A stretch of DNA of 64,000 bases from Paenibacillus cellulositrophicus (lineage in GTDB: Bacteria > Bacillota > Bacilli > Paenibacillales > Paenibacillaceae): positions 868,001 to 932,000 of the forward strand of contig NZ_CP045295.1 of NCBI RefSeq assembly GCF_009363095.1, given 5' to 3'. Positions 33,848 through 42,834 of this stretch are shown here, piece after piece. The notes under the pieces are model-generated. The model was not told the origin of the DNA and made no database searches. It saw only the letters and a list, made by a program, of their open reading frames with translations. Positions within the stretch are counted from its first letter, which is position 1, and every line of letters starts with the position of its first letter. Position numbers and translations under genes: made by a program.

Positions 33848-33886
33848 CCTCTTCCATCCTCTCCATCAGCTATCTCTTATATTTGT

Positions 33887-34402
33887 TTATTTTTCCAAAG
33901 GGATATTGTGGGTCTGTGCAAAATGCTCCAGACGTTCCCCTATGGCATCGGTGTCGTAGCGGTTGATCAGGCGCGTGAACACCCAATTGCCGCCTTTGCC
34001 CTTCGGCTCAATCACGACAGAGCCTTTGGCCAGCTTGATCTTGGCGATATTGTCTGCGGTCAGTCGCCGATCCCGGTTGAACTTGATCGTCGATACGGCG
34101 TTTTTCTCCACACGCAGGAAAGGCCTGCGCAAAAAGATCATCAAGCCCAGGAACACGTACATGGCCATAATGATCCAGGTCATGCTGCTGTTTCCCGCCG
34201 TACCCTCCTGTCCGAGCATTCCGAGCAGGAAGTAGACCGCAGCAAGAGCGACCATCGTAATCGGAAGCACATAGTTTCTTCCTTTATAAACGTCAGCTGA
34301 AGGCCCCCCCGCGCTGTAGATGGAAGGCTTCCCCTCTTTCTTTCTCTGCTTGTTTAGCTGCGCTGAATTTTTCCTTACCTGTCTTTCCCATGAACGGGCC
34401 AT
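33887..34402 (-). CDS. Unknown membrane protein with two transmembrane helices
   Basis: I do not recognise this 171-residue protein. Residues 1-35 are basic and polar (MARSWERQVRKNSAQLNKQ), helices lie at about 43-64 and 72-95, and a C-terminal cytoplasmic domain (about 96-171) is rich in Lys and Arg with a beta-strand-like pattern (SVVIEPKGKGGNWVFT). There is no signal peptide or known motif. It is likely cotranscribed with the HAD gene 39 bp downstream. The 252-bp region upstream (34403-34654) shows no gene and no convincing promoter. Confidence 0.75.
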   Translation of the reverse strand: MARSWERQVRKNSAQLNKQRKKEGKPSIYSAGGPSADVYKGRNYVLPITMVALAAVYFLLGMLGQEGTAGNSSMTWIIMAMYVFLGLMIFLRRPFLRVEKNAVSTIKFNRDRRLTADNIAKIKLAKGSVVIEPKGKGGNWVFTRLINRYDTDAIGERLEHFAQTHNIPLEK

Positions 34403-34654
34403 TCACGAACCTCCTCAAAATGCTTTCGGCTATATCGTTTGAACGAAAGTTTTGCATTTACTTCCTAATATATAACGGCCCAATACTGCTTACAGCATTT
34501 ATTCCTGTAGTTTCACATTCTATATAATAGAAAACAAACGAAGGAAACCTGGTGCGCTTACAACTGAAGCATTCTGTTATCGGTAGTGAGCCATACAAAA
34601 CTTGAGTCATTCTATACCATGATCGAATGTATGAGTCTAATCCAGCGGCTGGTG

Positions 34655-34837
34655 TTATTTCTTCTCTTCATCCACCCATTCAATCGAGTCCATCTGCTGT
34701 CTGAAATTTCTGCGGACATTCTGAAGGTATCTCTCACGAAGCTTGGCCCGTTCTTCGATCTCCTCTTCGGTTAAACCGGATTCCTTTTGCTTGCGCGCAA
34801 GCTCATTAATTCTCTCCACAACGCTGTCGATATCCAT
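34655..34837 (-). CDS. ynzC: DUF896 small protein (YnzC-like)
   Basis: This 60-residue protein of two helices is of the UPF0291/DUF896 family (MDIDSVVERINELARKQK... EEIEERAKLRERYL). In Bacillus subtilis its homologue is linked to lexA and yneA and belongs to the SOS region. The same linkage is seen here, although the resolvase gene yneB that lies between them in B. subtilis is absent. It is separated from yneA by a terminator, so LexA control through that promoter is uncertain. Function unknown. Confidence 0.88.
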   Translation of the reverse strand: MDIDSVVERINELARKQKESGLTEEEIEERAKLRERYLQNVRRNFRQQMDSIEWVDEEKK

Positions 34838-34882
34838 ACAATTACTCCTCCAATATTCAAGTCATACCTAACTTTGCCATGA

Positions 34883-34922
34883 TAAAAAGAGCTTGTCAAG
34901 GTTCACACCTTTCCAAGCTCTT
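34883..34922 (-). terminator. Terminator of yneA
   Basis: On the minus strand AAGAGCTTG (34922-34914) pairs with CAAGCTCTT (34895-34887) around an inner AAGGT/ACCTT stem, followed by a T run. It is a strong terminator between yneA and ynzC. Confidence 0.85.
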
Positions 34923-34938
34923 GATCATTTATCTTCTA

Positions 34939-35319
34939 TTAATATTGTGGGAGTGCCAATACTTCTCCGGCTTGAATTTCGCTGCTGGTTAAATCGTTAT
35001 ACTTCTTCACCGCCATAATATATGCGCGGATATCCATGTCTTCCGGCTTATGGGCAGAAGCGATTCCCCACAACGTATCGCCTTGCTGAACGATGACATT
35101 TTTCTCTAACCGAACATCATCCGAGGTTCCCGCGAATGCGCGAACGACACCTGTGCATCCGACCAAAATAATCAGGGTCGCCAGGATCAGTTTGATCAAG
35201 GCAGGGCCAGGCACGAAGGACTGGACTTTCTTCAACCAAGGAGTTGCTATAGCTTCATTGATGGATGGGTTAACGGATGGGTTATTATAAATACTTTGGT
35301 ATGTAGTGTGTTTCAGCAT
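34939..35319 (-). CDS. yneA: SOS-induced cell division inhibitor, LysM protein
   Basis: This 126-residue protein has a cytoplasmic N-terminus, one membrane helix (about 40-58) and an external LysM domain (about 74-126, IVQQGDTLWGIASAH). The arrangement, divergence from lexA and upstream LexA boxes identify it as YneA, which halts septation during the SOS response. It is slightly longer than the B. subtilis protein (105 residues) because of its N-terminal tail. I chose ATG at 35319 because GGAGG lies 10 nt upstream; the longer open frame starts inside the LexA operator. Confidence 0.88.
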   Translation of the reverse strand: MLKHTTYQSIYNNPSVNPSINEAIATPWLKKVQSFVPGPALIKLILATLIILVGCTGVVRAFAGTSDDVRLEKNVIVQQGDTLWGIASAHKPEDMDIRAYIMAVKKYNDLTSSEIQAGEVLALPQY

Positions 35320-35361
35320 AAATATTACGCCTCCAAACGTTTGTTCTTGTTTTATGAGAAC

Positions 35362-35390
35362 AATATAACACGAACATTTGTTTTGTTCAA
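35362..35390 (-). promoter_or_regulatory. yneA promoter overlapping a LexA box
   Basis: TTGAAC (35390-35385), a 17-bp spacer and TATATT (35367-35362) on the minus strand. The spacer contains a LexA box (35371-35384), so LexA binding would block RNA polymerase. Confidence 0.75.
35371..35384. promoter_or_regulatory. LexA box 1 (yneA proximal)
   Basis: CGAACATTTGTTTT fits the Bacillus LexA consensus CGAAC-N4-GTTYN, with one weaker outer position. Confidence 0.7.
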
Positions 35391-35399
35391 TACTTTTTT

Positions 35400-35413
35400 C
35401 GAACAATTGTTCC
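35400..35413. promoter_or_regulatory. LexA box 2 (central)
   Basis: CGAACAATTGTTCC is an almost perfect palindromic match to the Bacillus LexA consensus, just upstream of the yneA -35. Confidence 0.85.
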
Positions 35414-35495
35414 TATGTTTTTAGAGGCGTGTTTCCTTCATTCAGAAGCCGCAAAAATCCCGCTCCATCAAAGTAAAATCATTTAGAACTTATGT

Positions 35496-35524
35496 TTGTA
35501 CGAACGGCAGTTCTATGTTATAAT
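35496..35524 (+). promoter_or_regulatory. lexA promoter
   Basis: TTGTAC (35496-35501), a 17-bp spacer and perfect TATAAT (35519-35524), about 35 bp before the lexA ATG. LexA box 3 overlaps it. Confidence 0.8.
35501..35514. promoter_or_regulatory. LexA box 3 (lexA promoter)
   Basis: CGAACGGCAGTTCT matches the consensus and lies in the spacer of the lexA promoter, consistent with autorepression. Confidence 0.8.
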
Positions 35525-35558
35525 TTTACCAAACGTTACTAAATGGGGTTGATGGGGA

Positions 35559-36185
35559 ATGTCAAAGATATCTAGCCGGCAGCAAGCGATATTGGAATTT
35601 ATCAGAAATGAAGTCCGCGCCAAGGGTTATCCTCCATCCGTCCGAGAGATCGGTGAGGCGGTAGGGTTGGCTTCCAGCTCGACCGTACACGGCCATTTGG
35701 ACCGTCTGGAGAAGAAAGGCTTGATCCGTAGAGACCCTACGAAGCCTCGTGCCATTGAACTGTTGGGACAAGAAGAATCCGAGAGCAGCAATCTGTTCAC
35801 GCATACGATCGCCAGAGTTCCCGTAGTAGGCAAGGTCACAGCGGGGGTGCCGATCACGGCAACGGAGAACATTGAAGATTACTTCCCTCTGCCGCAGCAC
35901 TATGTCGGAGATGAGAAAGTATTTATGCTTTCCGTCGTTGGGGACAGTATGATCGAGGCGGGCATTCATAACGGTGACTACGTCATCGTGAGACAGCAGC
36001 AGACTGCCGATAACGGGGACATCGTCGTTGCCATGACGGATGAGGATGAAGCAACCGTGAAGACGTTTTACAAGGAGAAAGACCATATCCGGCTTCAACC
36101 GGAGAACCCGGCTTACGAACCTTTGCGTCTGAACCATGTCACCATTCTGGGCAAAGTCGTCGGGCTGTTCCGCGATATTCACTAG
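35559..36185 (+). CDS. lexA: SOS repressor LexA
   Basis: This 208-residue repressor has an N-terminal winged-helix domain (about 1-70) and a C-terminal S24 peptidase domain. Autocleavage should occur at Ala95-Gly96 (VTAGVP), with the catalytic dyad Ser130 (VVGDSM) and Lys168 (ATVKTF). RecA-stimulated cleavage releases SOS genes, here at least lexA and divergent yneA. ATG at 35559 follows GGGG sites. It is monocistronic, ending in a strong terminator. Confidence 0.97.
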   Translation: MSKISSRQQAILEFIRNEVRAKGYPPSVREIGEAVGLASSSTVHGHLDRLEKKGLIRRDPTKPRAIELLGQEESESSNLFTHTIARVPVVGKVTAGVPITATENIEDYFPLPQHYVGDEKVFMLSVVGDSMIEAGIHNGDYVIVRQQQTADNGDIVVAMTDEDEATVKTFYKEKDHIRLQPENPAYEPLRLNHVTILGKVVGLFRDIH

Positions 36186-36210
36186 CAGATGATGCTGGAC
36201 AAGCAGCAAT

Positions 36211-36254
36211 AGAGCCCTTGCTCTTCCTTACTCAGGAAGGTCAAGGGCTCTTTT
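36211..36254 (+). terminator. Terminator of lexA
   Basis: AGAGCCCTTG (36211-36220) pairs with CAAGGGCTCT (36242-36251), inner CTTCCT/AGGAAG, followed by TTTT. Confidence 0.85.
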
Positions 36255-36280
36255 CGGCGTTGGGATCAAGGCAGGATGAT

Positions 36281-37471
36281 TCAGGTGGGACACGCCTCAC
36301 GGGAATCCGCCGTTTGTTCCAGACGGTACTCCGTCGGGGTTTTTCCCGTTTTTTTGCGAAACACCTGGGTAAAATGCTTGACGTCCACATATCCGACTTT
36401 GTCCGAAATGTCGGCCAGCTTCAAATGCGTTTGAAGCAGCAGCTTGCAGGCTTGTTCGATCCGCAGATTGGTGACGTATTCCTTGAAGCCGCTTCCCGTC
36501 TTCTGCTTAAACAGCTGGCTGAAGTAGACCGGATTCAGGAACACGACCGAAGCTACCTTTTCCAGGGACAGATCCGTATGATAGTGCGCTTTGATGTATT
36601 GCACCGCAACCTCGATCGCTCGGTTACCGCCCGGGTTGTTGTATTCGTACTCCAGCGATGCCGATTCCTGGCGCATCCGCCGCACTTCCTCCGGCACCCG
36701 GTGAATGTCCGTGATGAGTTCCGTCGACTGAATCTGGAAAGGCACCTTGACGCATCGTTTCAAGTTAGCGCGCAGCTCATCCGTCAGGCGTTTCATGCCT
36801 CCCTCTTCCCCCAGCGAGACAAGGCCGATCAGGCTCGTTTCGTCCATGCTTGTCACAAATCCGCAGCCATGCGCTTCAATCAGCTCACCAAGCACATTTT
36901 CAATAATAAAATGCTCCAGATGCACTGGAGCGTCGCTCTCCATCTTAACCATCACCAGTTGGAAAGCGGGGTAGCTCTCAATTATAGACGCGACGTCAAG
37001 GCGCCCGGTATCGAGTCCGCTCGCCCAGCGTTGAAATACAGCCTCGCGCAAATACTTCAGGTTAGACTTCAGCAGCTCCGCCTCGCGCACGATTTCGTTC
37101 TCCCGATCCATCTCCTGAGCAAGTCCGGATATCATGGAGAGCAGCAGCTCTTTCCCGATCGGCTTGAGCATATAGTCCTTAGCCCCAAGCTTGACGGCTT
37201 CCTGGGCGTAGGAAAACTCGGAATAAGCCGAAATGATGACCCATTTGATATGCGGATAACTGCCTTGACACAGCTGCATCAATTCAAGGCCCGTCATTCC
37301 CGGCATGAGGATATCGGTCAGCACCAGGTCAATCCGGTGTCTGCGCAGCTGCTGAACCGCTTCCTCCGGATTCGCCGCCAGGTGAACATAATGCTGCGGA
37401 TAGGCCCGGTGGATGGTGCGCTTAATTCCGTCACGGATCACATGCTCATCGTCCACGACTAAAATGTTCAT
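36281..37471 (-). CDS. YesN-type response regulator (receiver plus AraC DNA-binding domain)
   Basis: This 396-residue regulator has a receiver domain (1-125; acid pair in VVDDE, phosphoacceptor Asp in LVLTDILMPG, Lys in LKPIG), a middle linker region (about 130-285) and a C-terminal AraC-type double helix-turn-helix (about 295-390, ending FRKKTGKTPTEYR). It overlaps the histidine kinase gene by 26 bp and has GGAGG 8 nt before ATG at 37471. With the adjacent ABC genes it should sense and control uptake of a carbohydrate. Confidence 0.92.
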   Translation of the reverse strand: MNILVVDDEHVIRDGIKRTIHRAYPQHYVHLAANPEEAVQQLRRHRIDLVLTDILMPGMTGLELMQLCQGSYPHIKWVIISAYSEFSYAQEAVKLGAKDYMLKPIGKELLLSMISGLAQEMDRENEIVREAELLKSNLKYLREAVFQRWASGLDTGRLDVASIIESYPAFQLVMVKMESDAPVHLEHFIIENVLGELIEAHGCGFVTSMDETSLIGLVSLGEEGGMKRLTDELRANLKRCVKVPFQIQSTELITDIHRVPEEVRRMRQESASLEYEYNNPGGNRAIEVAVQYIKAHYHTDLSLEKVASVVFLNPVYFSQLFKQKTGSGFKEYVTNLRIEQACKLLLQTHLKLADISDKVGYVDVKHFTQVFRKKTGKTPTEYRLEQTADSREACPT

Positions 37472-39275
37472 CTTCCATTCCTCCTTGGTGCCGGATTGGT
37501 AAACGGATGGTTACCGTCGTTCCTTCCCCTTCTTGACTGTCCAAGTATAAACCGTACGGACTGCCGAACATCATTCGGATTCGCTCATGCACATTGCTCA
37601 AACCGATGCCACGGCGAAGCACGGGGCCGTCTCTGTCCTCCGCTTTGGGCGACGTTCGGTTCCCGCCCTCCAGCAAGCTTCTGACCCGCATCAGCGTGTC
37701 TTCGTTCATTCCCTTCCCGTTATCCCGAACGACGACATGGAGATCGCCCATGACCTGCTCCGCCGTAACGAGCAGCATGCCCTGCCGATCCAGCGGCTCC
37801 AGTCCGTATTTTACAGCGTTTTCAATAATCGGCTGAATCGTCATTTTCGGCAGAGTGACGTCCATCCACTGCGGATCCACATCGATTTTCGGTACAAGCC
37901 TGTCTTCCAGCCGGTTCTCGATGATCGTCAAATAATGCCGGATCTGTTCCAATTCCTGACGCAGCGTCGTCCTGGAGGCCTCCTCCCAGTTGCTGCTGTA
38001 ACGGAACATTTGCGACAGCGACAGAATGACCCTGCTGAGGCGTTCATTCCCTTTTTCATCCAGCATCCAGTAAATCATGTCCAGCGTGTTGTACAAAAAA
38101 TGCGGATTCACCTGGGACTGCAGCGCCTGCAGCTGCGCGTTTTTCTCGCTGACGGTCGTGACCTTGATCGTCTCGATCAGCTCATCCATCCGGTGCACCA
38201 TCCGGTTGAAGGAAGACACCAGGCTGTTGATTTCATCAAACGAGTCGACATTAACCGAACCGCTGAAATTGCCCATCTCCACCTTTTTCATTTCCCGGAT
38301 CAGCAACTTCAGCGGGGAAGCAATGTTGCGCGATACCAGCGTGGCCAGAACCGTCGAGACGATAATCAGCACGATTAGAACGATAACGAGGTATTGGGTC
38401 GTCTGGTTCACTTCCGCCTGAATGTCATGCTTCGGGGTAAAACCGTAGATCGTCCAGCCCGCCATAGGCGTATTGGCAGCGACTACCAGCTGGCTTGAGC
38501 TGTCGTCCACCAGAATACCGTCCTCGGCACCCGGCTTCGGAATGCTGGCAAAGTCCGGCGCCTCCGTCCCTTTTTTACCGGTCGAAGCGATGATGTTGTT
38601 GTTCTGATCGATCAGGTACACGCGGCTGCCCGGGCTGATCGTCACATTGGACATCGCCTCCATGATGGACGAAGGATTCGCTTCGATGACCATGATGCCA
38701 AGCTGCTTGTGCGTGTTCAGATCGTACAGCTTCCTTCCGAACACAAAGACGTTCTCTTTCTGCTGCAGCGTGTTGATCGGCGATCCCGGCATCATCCCGA
38801 GCCAGACCATATTGCCCGACGAGGCGTTCAGCTCGTTGTACCAGGACGTCTGGGCGTAATTGTTGTCGATGACCCCGGCGAACTGGCGCTCATAGCTGTA
38901 CACTTTGCCCCTGTCGGTCAGAATATGGATGCCTGTAATATCGTTCCTTGAATAGTAAGCCGCCCCGATAATATTCGTAATCGTTCGTTCGTTTTCGATG
39001 GCGACGGTCTCTTTCACATGGGTCTCCTGGAGCAGCCGGGTCAGCTCGTAGTTGCTGTTGAGCGACTTGGAGAGACTGTTGTACCCTTGAAGCAGCGAGT
39101 TGAACAGTCCGGCGGTCTGCGAAATGTTCTTCTCGGCGATATCATTCACCTTGGTATGAATAATGGAAATCGTGCGGTAATAATACACGACGCTGATCAA
39201 TATCAATATGCCGGTCATACAGCATAGAAACAGCAGAAAAAGACGGCTGTGAATCGAACGAAAATGTCGCCCCAC
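37446..39275 (-). CDS. YesM-type sensor histidine kinase
   Basis: This kinase of about 609 residues has an N-terminal membrane helix (about 15-35), a large external Cache-like sensor (about 36-290), a second helix near 295-318, a HAMP linker (about 320-370), a His_kinase domain with phosphoacceptor in NPHFLYNTLD, and a C-terminal ATPase domain with NAVKYG and DNGKGMN motifs. I favour GTG at 39275 because AAAGGGG precedes it; an in-frame ATG 11 codons upstream lacks a site. It works with the overlapping response regulator gene and probably controls the transporter upstream. Confidence 0.9.
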   Translation of the reverse strand: MGRHFRSIHSRLFLLFLCCMTGILILISVVYYYRTISIIHTKVNDIAEKNISQTAGLFNSLLQGYNSLSKSLNSNYELTRLLQETHVKETVAIENERTITNIIGAAYYSRNDITGIHILTDRGKVYSYERQFAGVIDNNYAQTSWYNELNASSGNMVWLGMMPGSPINTLQQKENVFVFGRKLYDLNTHKQLGIMVIEANPSSIMEAMSNVTISPGSRVYLIDQNNNIIASTGKKGTEAPDFASIPKPGAEDGILVDDSSSQLVVAANTPMAGWTIYGFTPKHDIQAEVNQTTQYLVIVLIVLIIVSTVLATLVSRNIASPLKLLIREMKKVEMGNFSGSVNVDSFDEINSLVSSFNRMVHRMDELIETIKVTTVSEKNAQLQALQSQVNPHFLYNTLDMIYWMLDEKGNERLSRVILSLSQMFRYSSNWEEASRTTLRQELEQIRHYLTIIENRLEDRLVPKIDVDPQWMDVTLPKMTIQPIIENAVKYGLEPLDRQGMLLVTAEQVMGDLHVVVRDNGKGMNEDTLMRVRSLLEGGNRTSPKAEDRDGPVLRRGIGLSNVHERIRMMFGSPYGLYLDSQEGEGTTVTIRLPIRHQGGMEDEHFSRGR

Positions 39276-39342
39276 AGATACATTCCCCTTTCGTATCCGG
39301 TCATCCATTTGTCATTCTATCACAGAAGCCGTCTTTGCCCTA

Positions 39343-40221
39343 CTAACCTTTTACTGCACCTGCTACCATACCTTGGGTGATCTTGTCGGCCAGCAGGAAG
39401 TAGATAATGATGACCGGAAGCGCGCCCAGCACAAGAAACGCGCCGATGGCCCCATAGTTGACCGAGTATTGGCTGACGAAGCTGTTGACGCCGAACGGCA
39501 GTGTTTTCAGCTTTTCTGATGAGATAAACGTCGCAGCCAAAATATATTCGTTCCAGATGTTGATGAATGTCAGGATGCACACCGTCATTACCGGCGGAAC
39601 CGAGATCGGCAGGATGATGCTCGAGAATATGCGTCCGATCCCCGCTCCGTCCACCACCGCGGATTCTTCGATTTCATGCGGAATGGTTTTCATGAACCCG
39701 CTCAGAATAAAGATGGCGATCGGCATGGAAAATGCCACATACGGAAGAATGATCGACAGATGCGTATTCAGGATATGCATGTTTTTGAAAATGATCATGA
39801 GCGGCAGCAGCGTCGCCTGCATCGGGATCATCATTCCGATCAAGAATACGACCATGACCGCCCCGCCAAAGCGCCACCGGAAACGGCTGATCGCATAGGC
39901 GCACAGGGAGCTGAGAATAATGACGGCAATCATCGTCACGGATGTGACAAAGATGCTGTTCAACAAATAGCGGAAATAGTTGCCCTCCAGCGCAGCACTG
40001 TAATTGGCCCACTGCGGCGAATGCGGAAGGGCGAAGAAGCTGCCCGACAAAATTTCTTCATTGGATTTCAAGGAATACAGGAGCAGCCACAACAGTGGAT
40101 ACACCTGGGTTACAAACAGAATGCCCAGCACCAGAAATACGATGGCCTTCGTAACGGAAAACCGTTTGCGTCCGGTTGCGGCCACCTGCTTGTTCAAAGC
40201 GACGGCAGTGCTTGTGTTCAT
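39343..40221 (-). CDS. Carbohydrate ABC transporter permease (MalG-like, CUT1)
   Basis: This 292-residue membrane protein has six predicted helices and the EAA loop EESAVVDGAGIGRIF (about 196-210) that contacts the ATPase. An N-terminal cytoplasmic stretch of about 22 residues precedes the first helix. It pairs with the MalF-like permease 15 bp upstream. No ATPase gene is present, so a shared MsmX-type ATPase encoded elsewhere is likely (inference). Confidence 0.92.
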   Translation of the reverse strand: MNTSTAVALNKQVAATGRKRFSVTKAIVFLVLGILFVTQVYPLLWLLLYSLKSNEEILSGSFFALPHSPQWANYSAALEGNYFRYLLNSIFVTSVTMIAVIILSSLCAYAISRFRWRFGGAVMVVFLIGMMIPMQATLLPLMIIFKNMHILNTHLSIILPYVAFSMPIAIFILSGFMKTIPHEIEESAVVDGAGIGRIFSSIILPISVPPVMTVCILTFINIWNEYILAATFISSEKLKTLPFGVNSFVSQYSVNYGAIGAFLVLGALPVIIIYFLLADKITQGMVAGAVKG

Positions 40222-40236
40222 TGGCGGTTTCCTCCT

Positions 40237-41127
40237 TTACGAGTATCGTTTCTCCAGTTTGTTGAAAATGAAGTTGATGCAGAACGTGGCGGCCAGACAG
40301 AGCACCACCAGGAATGCGGCGATCGAGCTTCCGTAACCGTATTTCATGGACGTGAACGACATATTGTACATGTGCGTGGAAATGACGTCCGTGGCATGCG
40401 CCGGTCCGCCGCCCGTCATGACCATGATCATGTCGAAAGCCTGCAGCGAGCCGATGAAGGCCAGCACAATGGAAATTTTGAAAATCGGGACAATCAGCGG
40501 AAACGTAATGTGCCAATCCGCTTTAAAGCCTTCGGCACCGTCGATACGGGCCGCTTCGTACACATCGTCCGGGACATTCGAAATGCCTGTAAATTGAATG
40601 AGTGTGTGGTAACCCAGGTACTGCCACAGGGCGACGAAATACAGTGAGTACATGGCGACCGAAGGATCGGTAAGCCAGGCTTTGCCCCAGGAATGCAGTC
40701 CGACTGCATCCAGGATTTGATTCAGCATACCGCCCATCGAAGCCGGATTATAGATCGTTTTCCACAGCTGGCCGACGACGACGACGGACAAAATGACCGG
40801 TAAAAAGTAGCTGGAAACCAAAAAATTCGGTTTTCGCACGTAACGCTTCAGCAGTATGGCTACAAGCAGTGCGATCGGAATCTCGGCCATAGAGAACACC
40901 GCAAACATCAGCGTTCTCCGCACCGACGGCCAAAATACCGAGTCGTGGAACAGCAGCTTTTTGAAATTGGCCAGACCCACGAACGTCGATTCGCCGATCC
41001 CGTTCCAGTCCAGCATACCGCTGTACATGGATACGAGGATGGGGACAAACACAATACCGATATAGATGATTAAGCAAGGAAGCACAAACGCGGCAATCGT
41101 CCAGCGGGAGACCTTCAGCACGTTCAC
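40237..41127 (-). CDS. Carbohydrate ABC transporter permease (MalF/LplB-like, CUT1)
   Basis: This 296-residue inner-membrane permease has six helices and an EAA loop, YEAARIDGAEGFKADWH, near 190. The N-terminal FVLPCLIIYIGIVFVPIL helix and MYSGMLDWNG are typical of CUT1 MalF-type proteins in Bacillales. It lies 127 bp after the binding-protein gene, the gap holding a stem-loop. ATG at 41127. Confidence 0.92.
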   Translation of the reverse strand: MNVLKVSRWTIAAFVLPCLIIYIGIVFVPILVSMYSGMLDWNGIGESTFVGLANFKKLLFHDSVFWPSVRRTLMFAVFSMAEIPIALLVAILLKRYVRKPNFLVSSYFLPVILSVVVVGQLWKTIYNPASMGGMLNQILDAVGLHSWGKAWLTDPSVAMYSLYFVALWQYLGYHTLIQFTGISNVPDDVYEAARIDGAEGFKADWHITFPLIVPIFKISIVLAFIGSLQAFDMIMVMTGGGPAHATDVISTHMYNMSFTSMKYGYGSSIAAFLVVLCLAATFCINFIFNKLEKRYS

Positions 41128-41178
41128 GACTTACCTCTCCTCCTTCTCCTTCTTGGCTGCAATATTCTCATGGGAATT

Positions 41179-41210
41179 GAAGGGAACGGCATCCGAAATG
41201 CGTTCCCTTC
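41179..41210 (-). promoter_or_regulatory. Stem-loop between binding-protein and permease genes
   Basis: GAAGGGAACG (41179-41188) and CGTTCCCTTC (41201-41210) form a perfect 10-bp stem with a 12-nt loop. No T run follows on the minus strand. Such intercistronic hairpins commonly stabilise the 5' part of the mRNA so that the binding protein is made in excess; this role is inferred. Confidence 0.5.
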
Positions 41211-41254
41211 ATGTTTAAATCCCTGTTCTCTCTATAACTAGCTGTATCCGTTGT

Positions 41255-42607
41255 TTATTGATTGTTATCTTCGAACCCGGCTTGATGCTCTTTCGCCACG
41301 TCCGCCGAGTTTTTCTTCTGGGCGAACAGGTTCTGAATGCTGGAGAGGTGAACCTGGGCCGTGCCCGGATTCATCGTGTTGTCAAACGCAAGATCTCCGC
41401 CTTTGACTTCCTTGAACATGTTCAGCACGTCCATTGCCATGTCGGAATATCCTGCAGCCTTGAAGTCACCGTCCACTTTCTGGCCGATTCCGACCGCGCC
41501 TTTAGCTTCAAAGGCTTCTTTCGGGAAGTTCAGCATGAAGTAATTGAGAAACTCCTTCGTTTCTGCAAGATGCTTGCTGTCTGCTGCAATCGCGAACGCG
41601 CTGCCCGGTGCCAGCATGAATTCGTCAGGGTTGCCCTTGCCGCCGATCGTCGGGAATTTGAAGACGCCGACTTTGCCGTTTACGGAAGACGATTCAATGC
41701 CGCCGGTGGCCCAGGTTCCCATGTAGTACATTGCTGCTTTACCGGTTTTGAACAGGTTCTCGCCGGCGTTGTAATCGAAGGAGGTTGCGCCTTCCTGGAA
41801 AGCTCCGGCTTGCACGAGGTTTTGGAATGCGTCAACCGCCTCAACGAAGGCCGGATCTTCAAACGTCTTTTTCTTGTCGAGGACGTCCTTCAGGAATCCA
41901 GGGCCGTTGTTCGTGCGAAGCAGCATGTTCATGAACAGGAACGAACCCGTCCAGGTGTCTTTCTCGCCGATTGCCATCGGCTGGATGCCTTTGGATTTCA
42001 GCGTTTTGACGACGTCGACCATTTCCTCAAACGTGCTTGGAACCTTCACGCCGCCTTTTTCAAACAGTTCTTTATTGTAGAAGACCACGCCGATGTTGTT
42101 GCCGTCCGGTACCGCATAAGTACTGCCGTCAAAGCTGTACCAGTCAAGCAGCCCGTCCTGGAACGTGTCCTTCAGACCGTTCTCGGCCAGCATGTCATCA
42201 AGCGGAGCCAGCAGTTTGGCATCGACAAAAGGCTGCATTTGCGCCGCAGGGTTCACGACCGTAATGTCCGGAATTTCCTTGGAGGCCGCCTGCGTTTTCA
42301 GCTTCAGCTTCTGCTGGTCGGTGTTAAGCGAATCCAGTTCGATTTTGATATTCGGATGATCCTTCTCATACTGATCCACGATCTTGTTCATGATCTTGTT
42401 CTTCGGGTCCGTCGGGTCCGGATAGATGTTTTGGAATGTAATCGTAATGTTCTTGTCCTTCGATGTGTCGGATGTGCTGCTGTTGGATCCGGCCGCGCCC
42501 GATGCGCTGCTGCCAGAATCCTCCTTGTTACCGCTTCCACAAGCCGTAAGACTAAGCGCCAAGGTGCCTGTAAGCACGATGCTTAATAATTTCGACATCT
42601 TTGCCAT
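41255..42607 (-). CDS. Sugar-binding lipoprotein of ABC transporter
   Basis: This 450-residue extracellular solute-binding protein (family 1) has a lipoprotein signal with lipobox LTAC (Cys at about 23), a Ser/Gly-rich linker, and a mature two-lobed domain (about 50-440). It is the first gene of the transporter operon, followed by two permeases and the YesM/YesN pair. The substrate is not identifiable; oligosaccharides are usual for this type. ATG at 42607 follows AAGGGG. The 227-bp upstream region contains a TATAAT-like sequence near 42740 on the minus strand without a clear -35. Confidence 0.92.
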   Translation of the reverse strand: MAKMSKLLSIVLTGTLALSLTACGSGNKEDSGSSASGAAGSNSSTSDTSKDKNITITFQNIYPDPTDPKNKIMNKIVDQYEKDHPNIKIELDSLNTDQQKLKLKTQAASKEIPDITVVNPAAQMQPFVDAKLLAPLDDMLAENGLKDTFQDGLLDWYSFDGSTYAVPDGNNIGVVFYNKELFEKGGVKVPSTFEEMVDVVKTLKSKGIQPMAIGEKDTWTGSFLFMNMLLRTNNGPGFLKDVLDKKKTFEDPAFVEAVDAFQNLVQAGAFQEGATSFDYNAGENLFKTGKAAMYYMGTWATGGIESSSVNGKVGVFKFPTIGGKGNPDEFMLAPGSAFAIAADSKHLAETKEFLNYFMLNFPKEAFEAKGAVGIGQKVDGDFKAAGYSDMAMDVLNMFKEVKGGDLAFDNTMNPGTAQVHLSSIQNLFAQKKNSADVAKEHQAGFEDNNQ

Positions 42608-42768
42608 CTTGTTATCCCCTTTTTGTTTGGTATGGGTTCATTATGCCGCGATTCGACTCGAAAAGGGAGGTGAGAAATTCAGGAAATAGGTTTAATTTCT
42701 AAAGGTCCCCTTAAATGATCGCCCCAGACAATGCAATATTATAAACGAGGCATTGCTGAACAATCGAC

Positions 42769-42794
42769 AAAAAAAGGAACCCTGTAAGGGTCCC
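42769..42794 (-). terminator. Terminator of the cat gene
   Basis: On the minus strand GGGACCCT (42794-42787) pairs with AGGGTTCC (42783-42776), then seven Ts. It separates cat from the sugar-binding protein gene. Confidence 0.8.
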
Positions 42795-42834
42795 CTGAGA
42801 ATCCTTTCATGCTCATTTATAGCGTGTACATCCC

